From assembly GCA_900553855.1 (NCBI GenBank), contig USFG01000003.1:62001-126000 (forward strand): 64,000 nucleotides of DNA, in the 5' to 3' direction. Every line of letters starts with the position of its first letter. The stretch's first letter is position 1. Positions 24,623-36,197 of the stretch are shown here, one piece after another. Made by a program: the position numbers and the translations under genes. The stretch comes from an uncultured Mycoplasmatota bacterium. GTDB taxonomy: Bacteria; Bacillota_I; Bacilli_A; RF39; UBA660. The notes under the pieces were generated by a model, which was not told the DNA's origin, made no database searches, and saw only the letters and a program-made list of their open reading frames with translations.

Positions 24623-26791
24623 TTATTTTCTTTTAACTGTTTCTTTTTCTTCAACAATTGATGGTTCCATATAGTATTCTTCAGGATTTTTTAATATTTC
24701 ATTCTTTACATCGTCAGAACATTGTAATCCGTCTAAATTAAATCCATAAGGTAATTTTAATCCTTTAGGAGATTGTAAACGCTTTAATTCAATACGATTC
24801 CCAACAAACTGTGGAAGAATCAATCCTTCAGCACTGGTTAAACTATTCAAGCATAATCTTTTGCCTATTCTTTCTGGTAATATTAAATCTTCTGCACTTG
24901 TTATTTCATTTAAATTTAAACTATCATTTACTATCTTTGGTAATTTTACACCTTTAATACTGATTAAACTACTTAGCATTAAATTTTCGCCTACTGTTTC
25001 TGGTAAAATGAGCTTTTCGGCACTAATTAATTCTCCTAAAAAAACGTTTCCGCCAACGGTTTTTGGTAAAATAAGTTCTTTTGCACTAGTAAAATCGTGC
25101 ATTAATAAATTTTTTCCAATTGTTTTTGGTAAAATAAGGTTTTCTATACTTACTAAACTATCTAAATATAAATTTTCACCTACTATTTCTGGCAAAGTTA
25201 ATTGTTTAACATATTTTAAACTTCGTAAATATAAACTTCCACCAACGGTTTTTGGTAAAATTAAATTTTCGGCACCAGTTAATCTGTTTAAATACAAATC
25301 TTTGCCTATTTTTTCTGGTAATATTAAATCTTCACCATTAGTTATATGATTTAAATATAAACTTTTGTGAACATTTTTTGGTAAAGTTAAGTTTTTTGCA
25401 TCGGTTAATATATTTAAATACAAGCTACCATATATTATTTTTGGAAGAGTAAGTCCATCAGCACTTTTTAAATGATCTAGTATTAAATTAGATAGTAAAA
25501 CTTTATATTGTTTGGGATTTTTGTGCCATTCACCTTGTGATAATGCAACCTCATCTTCGCTTATATTATATATTAATGCACAATCTTTTTTCTGGTTTCG
25601 TTTATTTTGAATTTCTTGTATTCTTGGATCTTTTTCATAGCCAAATCCTTCAATTTCATTATCCGTTTCATATAAAAATTTTAATTCTTCTAAACTTAGT
25701 TCAATATTCTTATTTACTTTTTTATCGATTAAAGTAAGTAATTTCATATCATGTTCTTTTTTATAATATTTTTCTCGATCAGGAAATTCTTCTAATTTTT
25801 CTTCTAAAATTGGCATCATTTCTGGCTCCATATTTTGGTTATCAGCTATTCCTCTTATTTCATTAATATTAGTACTGCCATCCATTCTAATTGCGATTCT
25901 TGGTACTTTTGCTTCACCACTATTATCTAAAGTGTAGTAAACATAAAAGTCTCCGTGGGCAAGTTGATCTTTAGCAAAATTTTCGCCTGCTGCCGTACAC
26001 CATCCGGTATAATAACCTTGAAGTGAGTTTCTTAAAATGTTGTAATCACTACCTTGCTCATATTTAATCCATTTACCAGAAGTACTACTACTTTGTTTTT
26101 CTCCTCTAAGCATACTTTGTTTAATTACATATTCATATAATAATTTAAAGTTACCTGCTTCTAAAGCATTTTTTATTTCATCTTCAGTTTTTTTATCTTT
26201 TATAAAATCTTCCACTAATTTTAAAGTTGTAAAAATATATTCTCTTTCGACTGGTGGAAATGGATATACAGTTGTTTTATCCCTTTTGCTAAATTTATAT
26301 GTCTCTTTATCATATTTACCTAAAGTTTGTAAACCTTGAAATACCCAATATTTTTCCCACATTTCATAAGATTTGCTTTCTTCATCATATAAAAAATATT
26401 CAATCCATTTATCTAATGTTTCTTTTTGATCATCAATAACCTGTTTAATCATTCTTTCTTTATCTTTATCAGATAATATTATGTTGCCATAACCTCTTTC
26501 TCTAGCAAGAACGATTTGATTATTAAAATATGATTCAGGAATATTTTCTGGTTTTATAACATATAAGTCATAATAAAAATTTTTAAGAAGCTTTTCACCT
26601 GCTTCACTTTTAGTTTCTGATACTTTATTATGTACTTCTTCTAATCTGTTAAAATATTTAATTATTCTTTCTCTTCTTTTGTCGGATAAGCTTGATGAAT
26701 TTAATACTCTTTGGCTGTTATGAAGATTAACATAAACTTTAGATATCATGTCTATCCAAGAATTTATTGTATCTTTATCCAAAATTATCAC
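24623..26791 (-). CDS. Giant repeat protein, copy B (11 repeats of 21 residues)
   Basis: Paralog of the downstream copy A, about 722 residues, with the same order: a charged helical N-terminal half with GYYTGWCTAAGENFA, GDFYVYYT and PRIAIRMDG, then eleven 21-residue LILPKxIGGxLYLNxL repeats and the LKLPYGF cap. It is one repeat shorter than copy A. The two proteins are nearly identical in the N-terminal half but diverge in the repeats, as expected if the repeats face variable ligands. The start is a GTG at 26791 here; a TTG at 26782 aligns with the start of copy A and may be the true one. It may be cytoplasmic. Confidence 0.62.
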   Translation of the reverse strand: MIILDKDTINSWIDMISKVYVNLHNSQRVLNSSSLSDKRRERIIKYFNRLEEVHNKVSETKSEAGEKLLKNFYYDLYVIKPENIPESYFNNQIVLARERGYGNIILSDKDKERMIKQVIDDQKETLDKWIEYFLYDEESKSYEMWEKYWVFQGLQTLGKYDKETYKFSKRDKTTVYPFPPVEREYIFTTLKLVEDFIKDKKTEDEIKNALEAGNFKLLYEYVIKQSMLRGEKQSSSTSGKWIKYEQGSDYNILRNSLQGYYTGWCTAAGENFAKDQLAHGDFYVYYTLDNSGEAKVPRIAIRMDGSTNINEIRGIADNQNMEPEMMPILEEKLEEFPDREKYYKKEHDMKLLTLIDKKVNKNIELSLEELKFLYETDNEIEGFGYEKDPRIQEIQNKRNQKKDCALIYNISEDEVALSQGEWHKNPKQYKVLLSNLILDHLKSADGLTLPKIIYGSLYLNILTDAKNLTLPKNVHKSLYLNHITNGEDLILPEKIGKDLYLNRLTGAENLILPKTVGGSLYLRSLKYVKQLTLPEIVGENLYLDSLVSIENLILPKTIGKNLLMHDFTSAKELILPKTVGGNVFLGELISAEKLILPETVGENLMLSSLISIKGVKLPKIVNDSLNLNEITSAEDLILPERIGKRLCLNSLTSAEGLILPQFVGNRIELKRLQSPKGLKLPYGFNLDGLQCSDDVKNEILKNPEEYYMEPSIVEEKETVKRK
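24740..25453 (-). repeat. Eleven 63-bp (21-aa) repeats in copy B
   Basis: 714 bp hold 11 units of 63 bp and the 7-codon cap. The phase is identical to copy A. Confidence 0.8.
26061..26509 (-). repeat. 449-bp segment identical to 23807-24255
   Basis: Partner of the identical block in copy A. Its sharp borders inside otherwise diverged genes suggest recent gene conversion rather than simple recent duplication. Confidence 0.85.
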
Positions 26792-26866
26792 TTACTCTCT
26801 AAAATAGATATATCATAATTTGTTGTAATAATCATTTTTATTCGTATTTATTTACTTAAACTTTAC

Positions 26867-26900
26867 AAAAAAAGATAATCCTAAATTAATAAGAATTATC

Positions 26901-26902
<2 letters not shown>
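26867..26902 (-). terminator. Terminator of the pilin-like gene
   Basis: GATAAT/ATTATC hairpin followed by seven T residues on the minus strand. It ends the tgt-pilin-like unit. Confidence 0.75.
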
Positions 26903-30025
<3,123 letters not shown>

Positions 30026-30065
30026 TTAAATCAACTCCATTTGTATATTATCATAATTTTCAAAA

Positions 30066-30090
30066 GAAAAAAACTATTTAAAATAGTTTT
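30066..30090 (-). terminator. parE terminator
   Basis: AAAACTATTT/AAATAGTTTT inverted repeat followed by T residues on the minus strand. Confidence 0.65.
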
Positions 30091-30214
30091 ATATGTTATC
30101 TTGGATAATATTTTATAGCAAAATTAATTAAATCATATAATGTTGGGATTGATTTTATAAATATTAGTATTGAACTTATTAAAATTATATAATTAAATAT
30201 TTTTTCATTTTTAA

Positions 30215-32137
30215 TTAGTTTCTTTTGGTTTCGATTATGTAGTCATCTTCAAGAGAAAATTCAACGTTTTCATTAATCCAATCTTTCCTTGGCTCAACAA
30301 CATCTCCCATTAGAACTGATACTCTTTTTTCAGCAAGTAAGGCATCAGTTATATTAACTTTAATTAAGTTTCTATTTTCGGGATCCATTGTAGTTGTCCA
30401 AAGTGGTTCGGGATTCATTTCACCTAAACCTTTATATCTTTGAACTTTATAGTTTTGTTTTCCTTTAGTTGCTTCTTTTAATTCTTCATTTGTCCAACAA
30501 TAGATATGATTTTTACCATAATCTACTTTATAAAGAGGTGGCATTGCAATATATAAATGTCCTTCTTCAATAAGTGGTTTCATAAATCTATAAAAGAATG
30601 TTAAAAGTAAACATTGGATATGAGCACCATCATCATCGGCATCGGTCATTATAATTACTTTATCATAATTAATATCTTTAACGTCAAAATCTTGTCCGTA
30701 ACCAGCACCAATACAGTTTATCATGGTACTTATTTCTTCATTTTTAAATATTTCTGGACCACTTGTTTTTTCGGTATTAAGTATTTTTCCTCTTAAAGGT
30801 AAAATTGCTTGGAATTTACGATCTCTACTTTTTTTAGCAGTACCTCCGGCTGAATTTCCTTCGACAATAAATAATTCATTTTTTTTAGGATTTCTTGTTT
30901 GAGCTGGAGTAAGTTTACCGGATAATCTTTGAGCTTCACTCTTTTTAGTTTTACCATTTCTTGCTTCTTCTCTTGCTTTACGTGCTGCTTCTCTAGCAAC
31001 TTTACTTTTACTCATTTTTTCAATTATTTTTAAAGCATTTTCTTTGTTCTCTTCTAAATAATATTTAATACTTTCATAAACAATTGATTCTACAACTGGT
31101 CTTGCTTCTGGAGTTCCTAGTTTTCCTTTAGTTTGTCCTTCAAATTGAAGAAGATTTTCTGGTATTTTTAAATTAATAACGGCAGTTAATCCTTCTCTAA
31201 CATCGCTTCCTTCAAAGTTAGCTGATTTAGCTTTTAAAATACCATTTGACTTAGCATAATCATTAAAGGCTTTGGTAATACCAGTTTTAAAACCTACTTC
31301 ATGAGTTCCACCATCACTTGTTTTAACATTATTAACAAATGAGATAATATTTTCATTATAAGAATCAGTATATTGCATAGCGATATCTACTTCAATAGTG
31401 TTTTTAACACCATGAATAGGAATAACTTTATGTAATACTTCTTTATCTTCATTAATATAGTCTACAAATGAGATTAAACCATTATCATAATGGTATGTTA
31501 CTCTCTTATCATCAGGAATATCTTCTATATCAATAGTTAGTTCTTTAAGTAAGAAGGCACTTTCTTGCATTCTTTCACAAATAGTTGTATAACTAAATGT
31601 TAAATTTTTAAAGATACTTTCCATTGGCTTAAATGTTACGATTGTTCCAGTTGCTCTGGTTGTACCAATCTTTTTTAAGGGACTTGCTACTTCGCCACCA
31701 TTTTTAAATTTAATTTGATTTATTTCACCATCTCTTAAAATAGTTACTTCCATATAGTCAGATAAAGCATTAACAACAGATGCACCTACACCATGTAAAC
31801 CACCAGATACTTTATATCCATCAGTTTCAAATTTACCCCCAGCATGTAAAATAGTATAAATAACTTCAGGTGTTGATTTTCCACTTGAATGCATACCAGT
31901 TGGGACACCTCTACCATTATCAGCAATAGTTATAGAATTATCTTTATTGATCTTAATACTTATTTTGTTACCATAACCATTTATTATTTCATCAATTGAG
32001 TTATCTACTATTTCCCATACTAAATGATGAAGGCCTCTTTTATCAGTAGATCCTATATACATACCTGGTCTTTTTCTAACTGCTTCTAGTCCTTCTAATA
32101 TTTTAATTGAATGTTCATCGTATTTATGAGCCATCAT
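30215..32137 (-). CDS. parE: DNA topoisomerase IV subunit B
   Basis: ParE, the ATPase subunit of topoisomerase IV. GHKL motifs are EIVDNSIDE, ITIADNGRGVPTG and VSGGLHGVGASVVNALS. The TOPRIM region has ELFIVEGNSAGGTAKKSRDRKFQAILPLRGK and the DADDDGAHI metal site. Features such as TEKTSGPEIFKNEEISTMI, DGAHIQ and the closing EPRKDWINENVEF favour ParE over GyrB. I used ATG 32137 because AAGGAT lies about 7 nt upstream; the GTG at 32143 abuts the ribosome-binding site. parC, usually next, is not in the window; the 3' flank (30091-30214) is non-coding. Confidence 0.9.
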   Translation of the reverse strand: MMAHKYDEHSIKILEGLEAVRKRPGMYIGSTDKRGLHHLVWEIVDNSIDEIINGYGNKISIKINKDNSITIADNGRGVPTGMHSSGKSTPEVIYTILHAGGKFETDGYKVSGGLHGVGASVVNALSDYMEVTILRDGEINQIKFKNGGEVASPLKKIGTTRATGTIVTFKPMESIFKNLTFSYTTICERMQESAFLLKELTIDIEDIPDDKRVTYHYDNGLISFVDYINEDKEVLHKVIPIHGVKNTIEVDIAMQYTDSYNENIISFVNNVKTSDGGTHEVGFKTGITKAFNDYAKSNGILKAKSANFEGSDVREGLTAVINLKIPENLLQFEGQTKGKLGTPEARPVVESIVYESIKYYLEENKENALKIIEKMSKSKVAREAARKAREEARNGKTKKSEAQRLSGKLTPAQTRNPKKNELFIVEGNSAGGTAKKSRDRKFQAILPLRGKILNTEKTSGPEIFKNEEISTMINCIGAGYGQDFDVKDINYDKVIIMTDADDDGAHIQCLLLTFFYRFMKPLIEEGHLYIAMPPLYKVDYGKNHIYCWTNEELKEATKGKQNYKVQRYKGLGEMNPEPLWTTTMDPENRNLIKVNITDALLAEKRVSVLMGDVVEPRKDWINENVEFSLEDDYIIETKRN

Positions 32138-32158
32138 ATTCACATCCTTAACAAATAG

Positions 32159-32187
32159 AGTATAACAAACTACTTAAAAAAAAACAA
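32159..32187 (-). promoter_or_regulatory. parE promoter
   Basis: TTGTTT (32187-32182), 17-bp spacer and TATACT (32164-32159) on the minus strand. Confidence 0.5.
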
Positions 32188-32205
32188 ATTTTTAGTGTAA
32201 GATAT

Positions 32206-32233
32206 TTGTCAATATTTAATAATATGGTAATAT
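32206..32233 (+). promoter_or_regulatory. yfhO-like gene promoter
   Basis: TTGTCA (32206-32211), 16-bp spacer and TAATAT (32228-32233) on the plus strand, 15 bp before the ATG, giving a very short leader. Confidence 0.5.
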
Positions 32234-32248
32234 TATAATGGTGGTAAG

Positions 32249-34735
32249 ATGAAAGAATTTATTAAAAAGAATAAAAGTTTATTATTAGCTATATTTATTC
32301 CTTTAGTTAGTATGATTATAATTTATGTTTTTAATCATATATATCCTTTTGGAGATAAAATTGTAGCTGTTGGAGATGGTTATACACAATATCCAGGATT
32401 ACTTAGTAATTTTTTAAACACCATTAAGGAAAAAGAAAGTTTATTTTATTCTTTTAAAGGATTACTAGGATTTAATGCTTTCGCATCAATGGTTTACTAT
32501 ACTTTTAATATAACTAACTTATTGGGGCTATTGTTTACTAATGTGATTACTTTTTATAATTTTATAGTATTATTTAAAATTATCCTTTGTAGTTTAACTA
32601 TGTTTATTTATTTAAATTATGTAAGAAAAAGAAAAGTAAATTATGTATTTAGTATTTGTTATGCTTTATCTACTTATAATCTTTTATATTATTTTAATTA
32701 TATGTGGTTTGATAGCGTTATTATGTTTCCATTAGTTATGATGGGAATTGAGAAAATATTTCATGAAAATAGATATTATTTCTATGTTATTTGTTTAGCT
32801 CTTTCAATTATATTTAATTTTTATATTGGTTATATGATATGTATCTTTAGTGTTATCTACTTTATATATAAGTGTATTATTAATGGTTTTGATAAGGTTA
32901 AAGTTATTAAGTTTATTCTTTATTCAGTTCTTAGTGGTTTATTATGTGCGTTTGCTTTAATACCTGTTGTTCTTGAATTATTAAATGGTAAGGTTGAATT
33001 AATTAGTCAGTTTGCTAAGGATTATTTTAAATTTGATTTAGATGGAATAAGTACTCTTTATAAACTTACTTTTGCTTCTTTTTCTAATGGTGATTTAGAA
33101 TATGGTACTCCAAATGTTTATGTAAGTTTATTTGTCTATATTAATGCGATGTTATATTTCTTTAATTCAAGAATTAAGTTAAAGGAAAGATTAGCTTCTT
33201 TAGGGGTATTTTTATTCTTTTTGTTATCTGTAAGCTTTAATTTAATTGATTATTTTTGGCATATGATGTCAATGCCGATATTTTATCCAGTTAGATATTC
33301 TTTTATATTTTCATTCTTTTTAATTTATTTAGGTTTTAGAAATTTTATTAGATATGATAAAAAGAATCTTAAGTTTAATATAATATTTTATACTTTATTT
33401 ATGGCTTTAATTTTAGTTGGATTTGTTACAAGTGGTAATTTAAGCGGTGATAATAGAGAAAATTTAGTTGCTAAATTAATATATTTGGGAATATCCATCG
33501 TATTTATTTTCTATTATGTGTTTATGCTTAATAACAAGGATTTTAAAAAGTATATTGTATATGTTGTAATTATTGAACTTACTTTTAATGCTTTTTTAAC
33601 TTTTAAAAATAATGGGAATGAGAATACTTATTCTGATTATATAAATAAATATAATACTTCTAGTGAAGTTTTAAATAAAATTAATGATGGTGATTTTTAT
33701 AGGGTTGGTTTTTATGATAAGACTATATTAAATAATGGACTTCTTTTAGGATATAATGAATTAAGTTATTTTTCATCAGTTAGAAATAGTAAGGTTTTTG
33801 ATTATGTTAATAATGTTTTAGGGATAACTGTAAGTGATGGATGTAGTGCAAAATATTTTTATAATAATCCGGTAGTTAATAGTTTATTGGGTGTTAAATA
33901 TGTTGTTAGTGATAATGTATCGTATTATGAAAAGATTGATGATAAATTATATCTTAATAAGGATGCTACTAATTTAGGATTTTTAACTAATAAAGATTTG
34001 GTGGATGTAAGCTATAATGAGGATGATTTTGTTAATAATTTTAATAAGATGATTAAAACTATTAATAGAAATAGCGAAAATATTATTGAAGAGATAACTG
34101 CTACTGAACAAACTATTTTTTGTAACAAGACTACTAACTTTTGTATATATAATGCGGATAGCAATTATATGATTTATAATTATGTTGCTAAAAAAGATGA
34201 GTTTATATTTATTAATAATGATAATTTTGGAAAAAATGAATATGAAATTTATTTAAATAATGAAAGTGTTAATATTGATAATAAAGGATTCTTATTAGTT
34301 CATAAGAATGATGAGATTAAGATAAAAGTTACTTTAAATGATAAATGTTTTGATTATAAAGTTCATGTATATTCTGTTAATTATAATGTTTATAAAGAAT
34401 TTGTTAAAAATATTAATAAAAATAAAATGATTATTGATAATTATTATGATGATCATCATTTTACTGCTAAAGTTAATGTTAATGATGAAAATAATTTATT
34501 ATATACTTCAATTGCTGCTGATAATGGATGGAAGGTTTATGTTGATGGTAATTTAACTGATTATGTTAAAATTAATGATGCTGTTATTGGGCTTGAATTA
34601 GAAAATGGTGAACATTTAATTGAATTTAAGTACTCTACTCCCGGTTTAAAAGAAGGATTAATAATTTCAGGAATTAGTGTTCTTGTTAGTTCAATTATAA
34701 TTTTAAGTAGAAAGAAAAAAATAAATATCGATTAA
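32249..34735 (+). CDS. YfhO family membrane protein
   Basis: This 828-residue member of the YfhO family is a large polytopic glycosyltransferase-like membrane protein. About 12 TM segments span residues 10-440. The early GDGYTQYPGLLSNFLNTIKEKESLFYSFKGLLGFN and the central WFDSVIMFPLVMMG are typical. The extracellular tail ends ADNGWKVYVDGNLTD...LENGEHLIEFKYSTPGLKEG, then a final TM. Family members glycosylate lipoteichoic acid or wall glycopolymers (Listeria/Bacillus). GGTGG precedes the ATG. It is one of the few plus-strand genes and overlaps khpA convergently by 4 bp. Confidence 0.88.
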   Translation: MKEFIKKNKSLLLAIFIPLVSMIIIYVFNHIYPFGDKIVAVGDGYTQYPGLLSNFLNTIKEKESLFYSFKGLLGFNAFASMVYYTFNITNLLGLLFTNVITFYNFIVLFKIILCSLTMFIYLNYVRKRKVNYVFSICYALSTYNLLYYFNYMWFDSVIMFPLVMMGIEKIFHENRYYFYVICLALSIIFNFYIGYMICIFSVIYFIYKCIINGFDKVKVIKFILYSVLSGLLCAFALIPVVLELLNGKVELISQFAKDYFKFDLDGISTLYKLTFASFSNGDLEYGTPNVYVSLFVYINAMLYFFNSRIKLKERLASLGVFLFFLLSVSFNLIDYFWHMMSMPIFYPVRYSFIFSFFLIYLGFRNFIRYDKKNLKFNIIFYTLFMALILVGFVTSGNLSGDNRENLVAKLIYLGISIVFIFYYVFMLNNKDFKKYIVYVVIIELTFNAFLTFKNNGNENTYSDYINKYNTSSEVLNKINDGDFYRVGFYDKTILNNGLLLGYNELSYFSSVRNSKVFDYVNNVLGITVSDGCSAKYFYNNPVVNSLLGVKYVVSDNVSYYEKIDDKLYLNKDATNLGFLTNKDLVDVSYNEDDFVNNFNKMIKTINRNSENIIEEITATEQTIFCNKTTNFCIYNADSNYMIYNYVAKKDEFIFINNDNFGKNEYEIYLNNESVNIDNKGFLLVHKNDEIKIKVTLNDKCFDYKVHVYSVNYNVYKEFVKNINKNKMIIDNYYDDHHFTAKVNVNDENNLLYTSIAADNGWKVYVDGNLTDYVKINDAVIGLELENGEHLIEFKYSTPGLKEGLIISGISVLVSSIIILSRKKKINID

Positions 34736-34756
34736 AATGAATCGATATTTATTTTT
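34717..34756. terminator. Bidirectional terminator shared by the yfhO-like gene and khpA
   Basis: A perfect 17-bp inverted repeat (AAAAATAAATATCGATT and its complement) with a 6-nt loop. A/T tails on both sides make it a terminator for both convergent genes. It also encodes the last residues of each protein. Confidence 0.85.
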
Positions 34757-34983
34757 ATTCTATTTAATGAATGAATATAGCCATAAGCACTAATTAGAGT
34801 TCTAATTGAAGTTGCCATTTTACCACCTTTTCCAATTATTGCTCCCATATCGCTTTCATGAACTATTATTTCTAACATGATAGATTCATCATCACCTAAG
34901 AATTCTTGAACACTAACCATGTCTGGTTCTTTAACTAAGTTCTTCACTAAATCACTTGTAAATTTAATTAAATCTTCGTGCAT
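34732..34983 (-). CDS. khpA: KH-domain RNA-binding protein KhpA
   Basis: Single KH domain protein of 83 residues, formerly YlqC. The GxxG loop is in GAIIGKGGKMATSIRTLISAYG. KhpA forms a dimer with KhpB/Jag in Gram-positive bacteria and influences cell elongation and sRNA metabolism. It follows rpsP by 2 bp, matching the conserved rpsP-khpA pairing. No independent promoter is seen. Its C-terminal RIKINIDSF is encoded within the bidirectional hairpin. Confidence 0.93.
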   Translation of the reverse strand: MHEDLIKFTSDLVKNLVKEPDMVSVQEFLGDDESIMLEIIVHESDMGAIIGKGGKMATSIRTLISAYGYIHSLNRIKINIDSF

Positions 34984-34985
34984 AA

Positions 34986-35249
34986 TTACTTCTCACTTTT
35001 GTATTTAGCCCATACACCAGATTTTACTAAAATATTTTTAACAGTATCAGTTGGTTCAGCACCATTGTTTAACCACTTAAGTGCTTTTTCTTCATCAACA
35101 TTAAAAGTATTTTCTTTGTAAATCGGTTGATATGTTCCTACTACTTCGATAAATTTACCATCTCTTGGACTTCTTGAGTCAGCAGCAACAATACGGTAGA
35201 ATGGTCTTTGTTTAGCTCCCATTCTTTTTAATCTTAATTTAACAGCCAT
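34986..35249 (-). CDS. rpsP: 30S ribosomal protein S16
   Basis: S16 of 87 residues, with the standard beginning [41 protein letters not shown]. It is an early 30S assembly protein. AGGAGG precedes the ATG, and a consensus divergent promoter lies about 30 bp further upstream. It is followed by khpA. In many Firmicutes rimM, trmD and rplS come next; here rplS is elsewhere (22 kb) and neither rimM nor trmD is in the window. Confidence 0.97.
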   Translation of the reverse strand: MAVKLRLKRMGAKQRPFYRIVAADSRSPRDGKFIEVVGTYQPIYKENTFNVDEEKALKWLNNGAEPTDTVKNILVKSGVWAKYKSEK

Positions 35250-35279
35250 TATTATGCCTCCTTTTCCTTAATTAAGTAT

Positions 35280-35308
35280 ATATTATCATGATTTTTTATA
35301 AGTGTCAA
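35280..35308 (-). promoter_or_regulatory. rpsP-khpA promoter
   Basis: TTGACA (35308-35303), 17-bp spacer and TAATAT (35285-35280) on the minus strand. Confidence 0.8.
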
Positions 35309-35318
35309 CTACTTTTGG

Positions 35319-35347
35319 TTGACAGTTGAATTATATTAATTTATTAT
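35319..35347 (+). promoter_or_regulatory. Promoter of the transglutaminase-like gene
   Basis: TTGACA (35319-35324), 17-bp spacer and TATTAT (35342-35347) on the plus strand. Its -35 and that of rpsP lie 10 bp apart and form an inverted repeat. Confidence 0.75.
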
Positions 35348-35372
35348 GTTATTATTTTGATAGGTGAAGAAT

Positions 35373-36197
35373 ATGAGTGATGAATTTGTTAATACTTATT
35401 TAGATGATAAATATTTTTATGGTAAAGATAAGAATGAAGATTTAATAAAGCAAATGGAGCTAGCATATTTATATCATAAAGATAAAGAAAAGAAAGAAAA
35501 AAGTGAATATTTAGAAATAGCTAGTTTATATGATGAGTTTGTAAGTAAAACTGCTGATTTATTAAAGTTATTAAATAAAGATGAAATCTTATTTTTATAT
35601 CCTTTGATATTGACTAATTTGATTGAATTAGGAATAACTGGTGAGTATATGGAAGAATTTAATGTATTAAATGCTTTTGACTTACATGATTATTTTGGTA
35701 TAAATGTAGCAATGGGACATGGTGTATGTCGTAATGTGAATAGTTTTGCTAATGATGTGTTTAAAAAATTAGGATTAAAATCAGAAACTGTATTAATCTC
35801 TTTAAATAGTGATTCGATTAAACCTAATCATTTAATTACATTAATTGAATATAATGGGATGTATTTTGGAATGGATGTATATAATAATATGATTTTTACT
35901 TTTAGTAATTATAATCATTTAGAATGTGTTTATAATTTAGAGATGAGAGAATCTAGAGTACCTATTTTCCAATATTATGCTTATATGGGATTAAAAGAAA
36001 AGCAAGTTGATAAACTACTTAATAAATTAAGTACACTTACTCCAATTGATTTTGATTATATTTATGCTTTACAAAAAGAAGCAAACGATATAGTTGATTT
36101 TCATAATAGTGAAACTTATGATTATTATCAAGATACTAAGGAACTTAAAAATAAAATTAAAAATGTTTTTAAAGAAATAGAAAAGAAGAAACGTTAA
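35373..36197 (+). CDS. Transglutaminase-like protein, uncharacterised
   Basis: This 274-residue soluble protein (from ATG 35373; AGGTGA upstream) carries a candidate papain-like Cys-His-Asp triad: Cys in GHGVCRNVNSFANDVF, His in KPNHLITLIEY and Asp in MYFGMDVYNN. This order and spacing resemble transglutaminase-like thiol enzymes, often involved in protein processing or peptidoglycan. The flanks are helical, and a Lys/Glu-rich coiled C-terminus follows. No signal peptide is seen, so it is cytosolic. It overlaps the hydrogenase-like gene convergently by 4 bp. Function is inferred from fold only. Confidence 0.6.
   Translation: MSDEFVNTYLDDKYFYGKDKNEDLIKQMELAYLYHKDKEKKEKSEYLEIASLYDEFVSKTADLLKLLNKDEILFLYPLILTNLIELGITGEYMEEFNVLNAFDLHDYFGINVAMGHGVCRNVNSFANDVFKKLGLKSETVLISLNSDSIKPNHLITLIEYNGMYFGMDVYNNMIFTFSNYNHLECVYNLEMRESRVPIFQYYAYMGLKEKQVDKLLNKLSTLTPIDFDYIYALQKEANDIVDFHNSETYDYYQDTKELKNKIKNVFKEIEKKKR

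Noticed and set aside
30091..30214. Hydrophobic reading frame downstream of parE (about 38 codons, ending KYYPR)
   Set aside because: The frame is open and protein-like but has no ATG, GTG or TTG start and no ribosome-binding site. The only ATG nearby gives a 7-residue frame.
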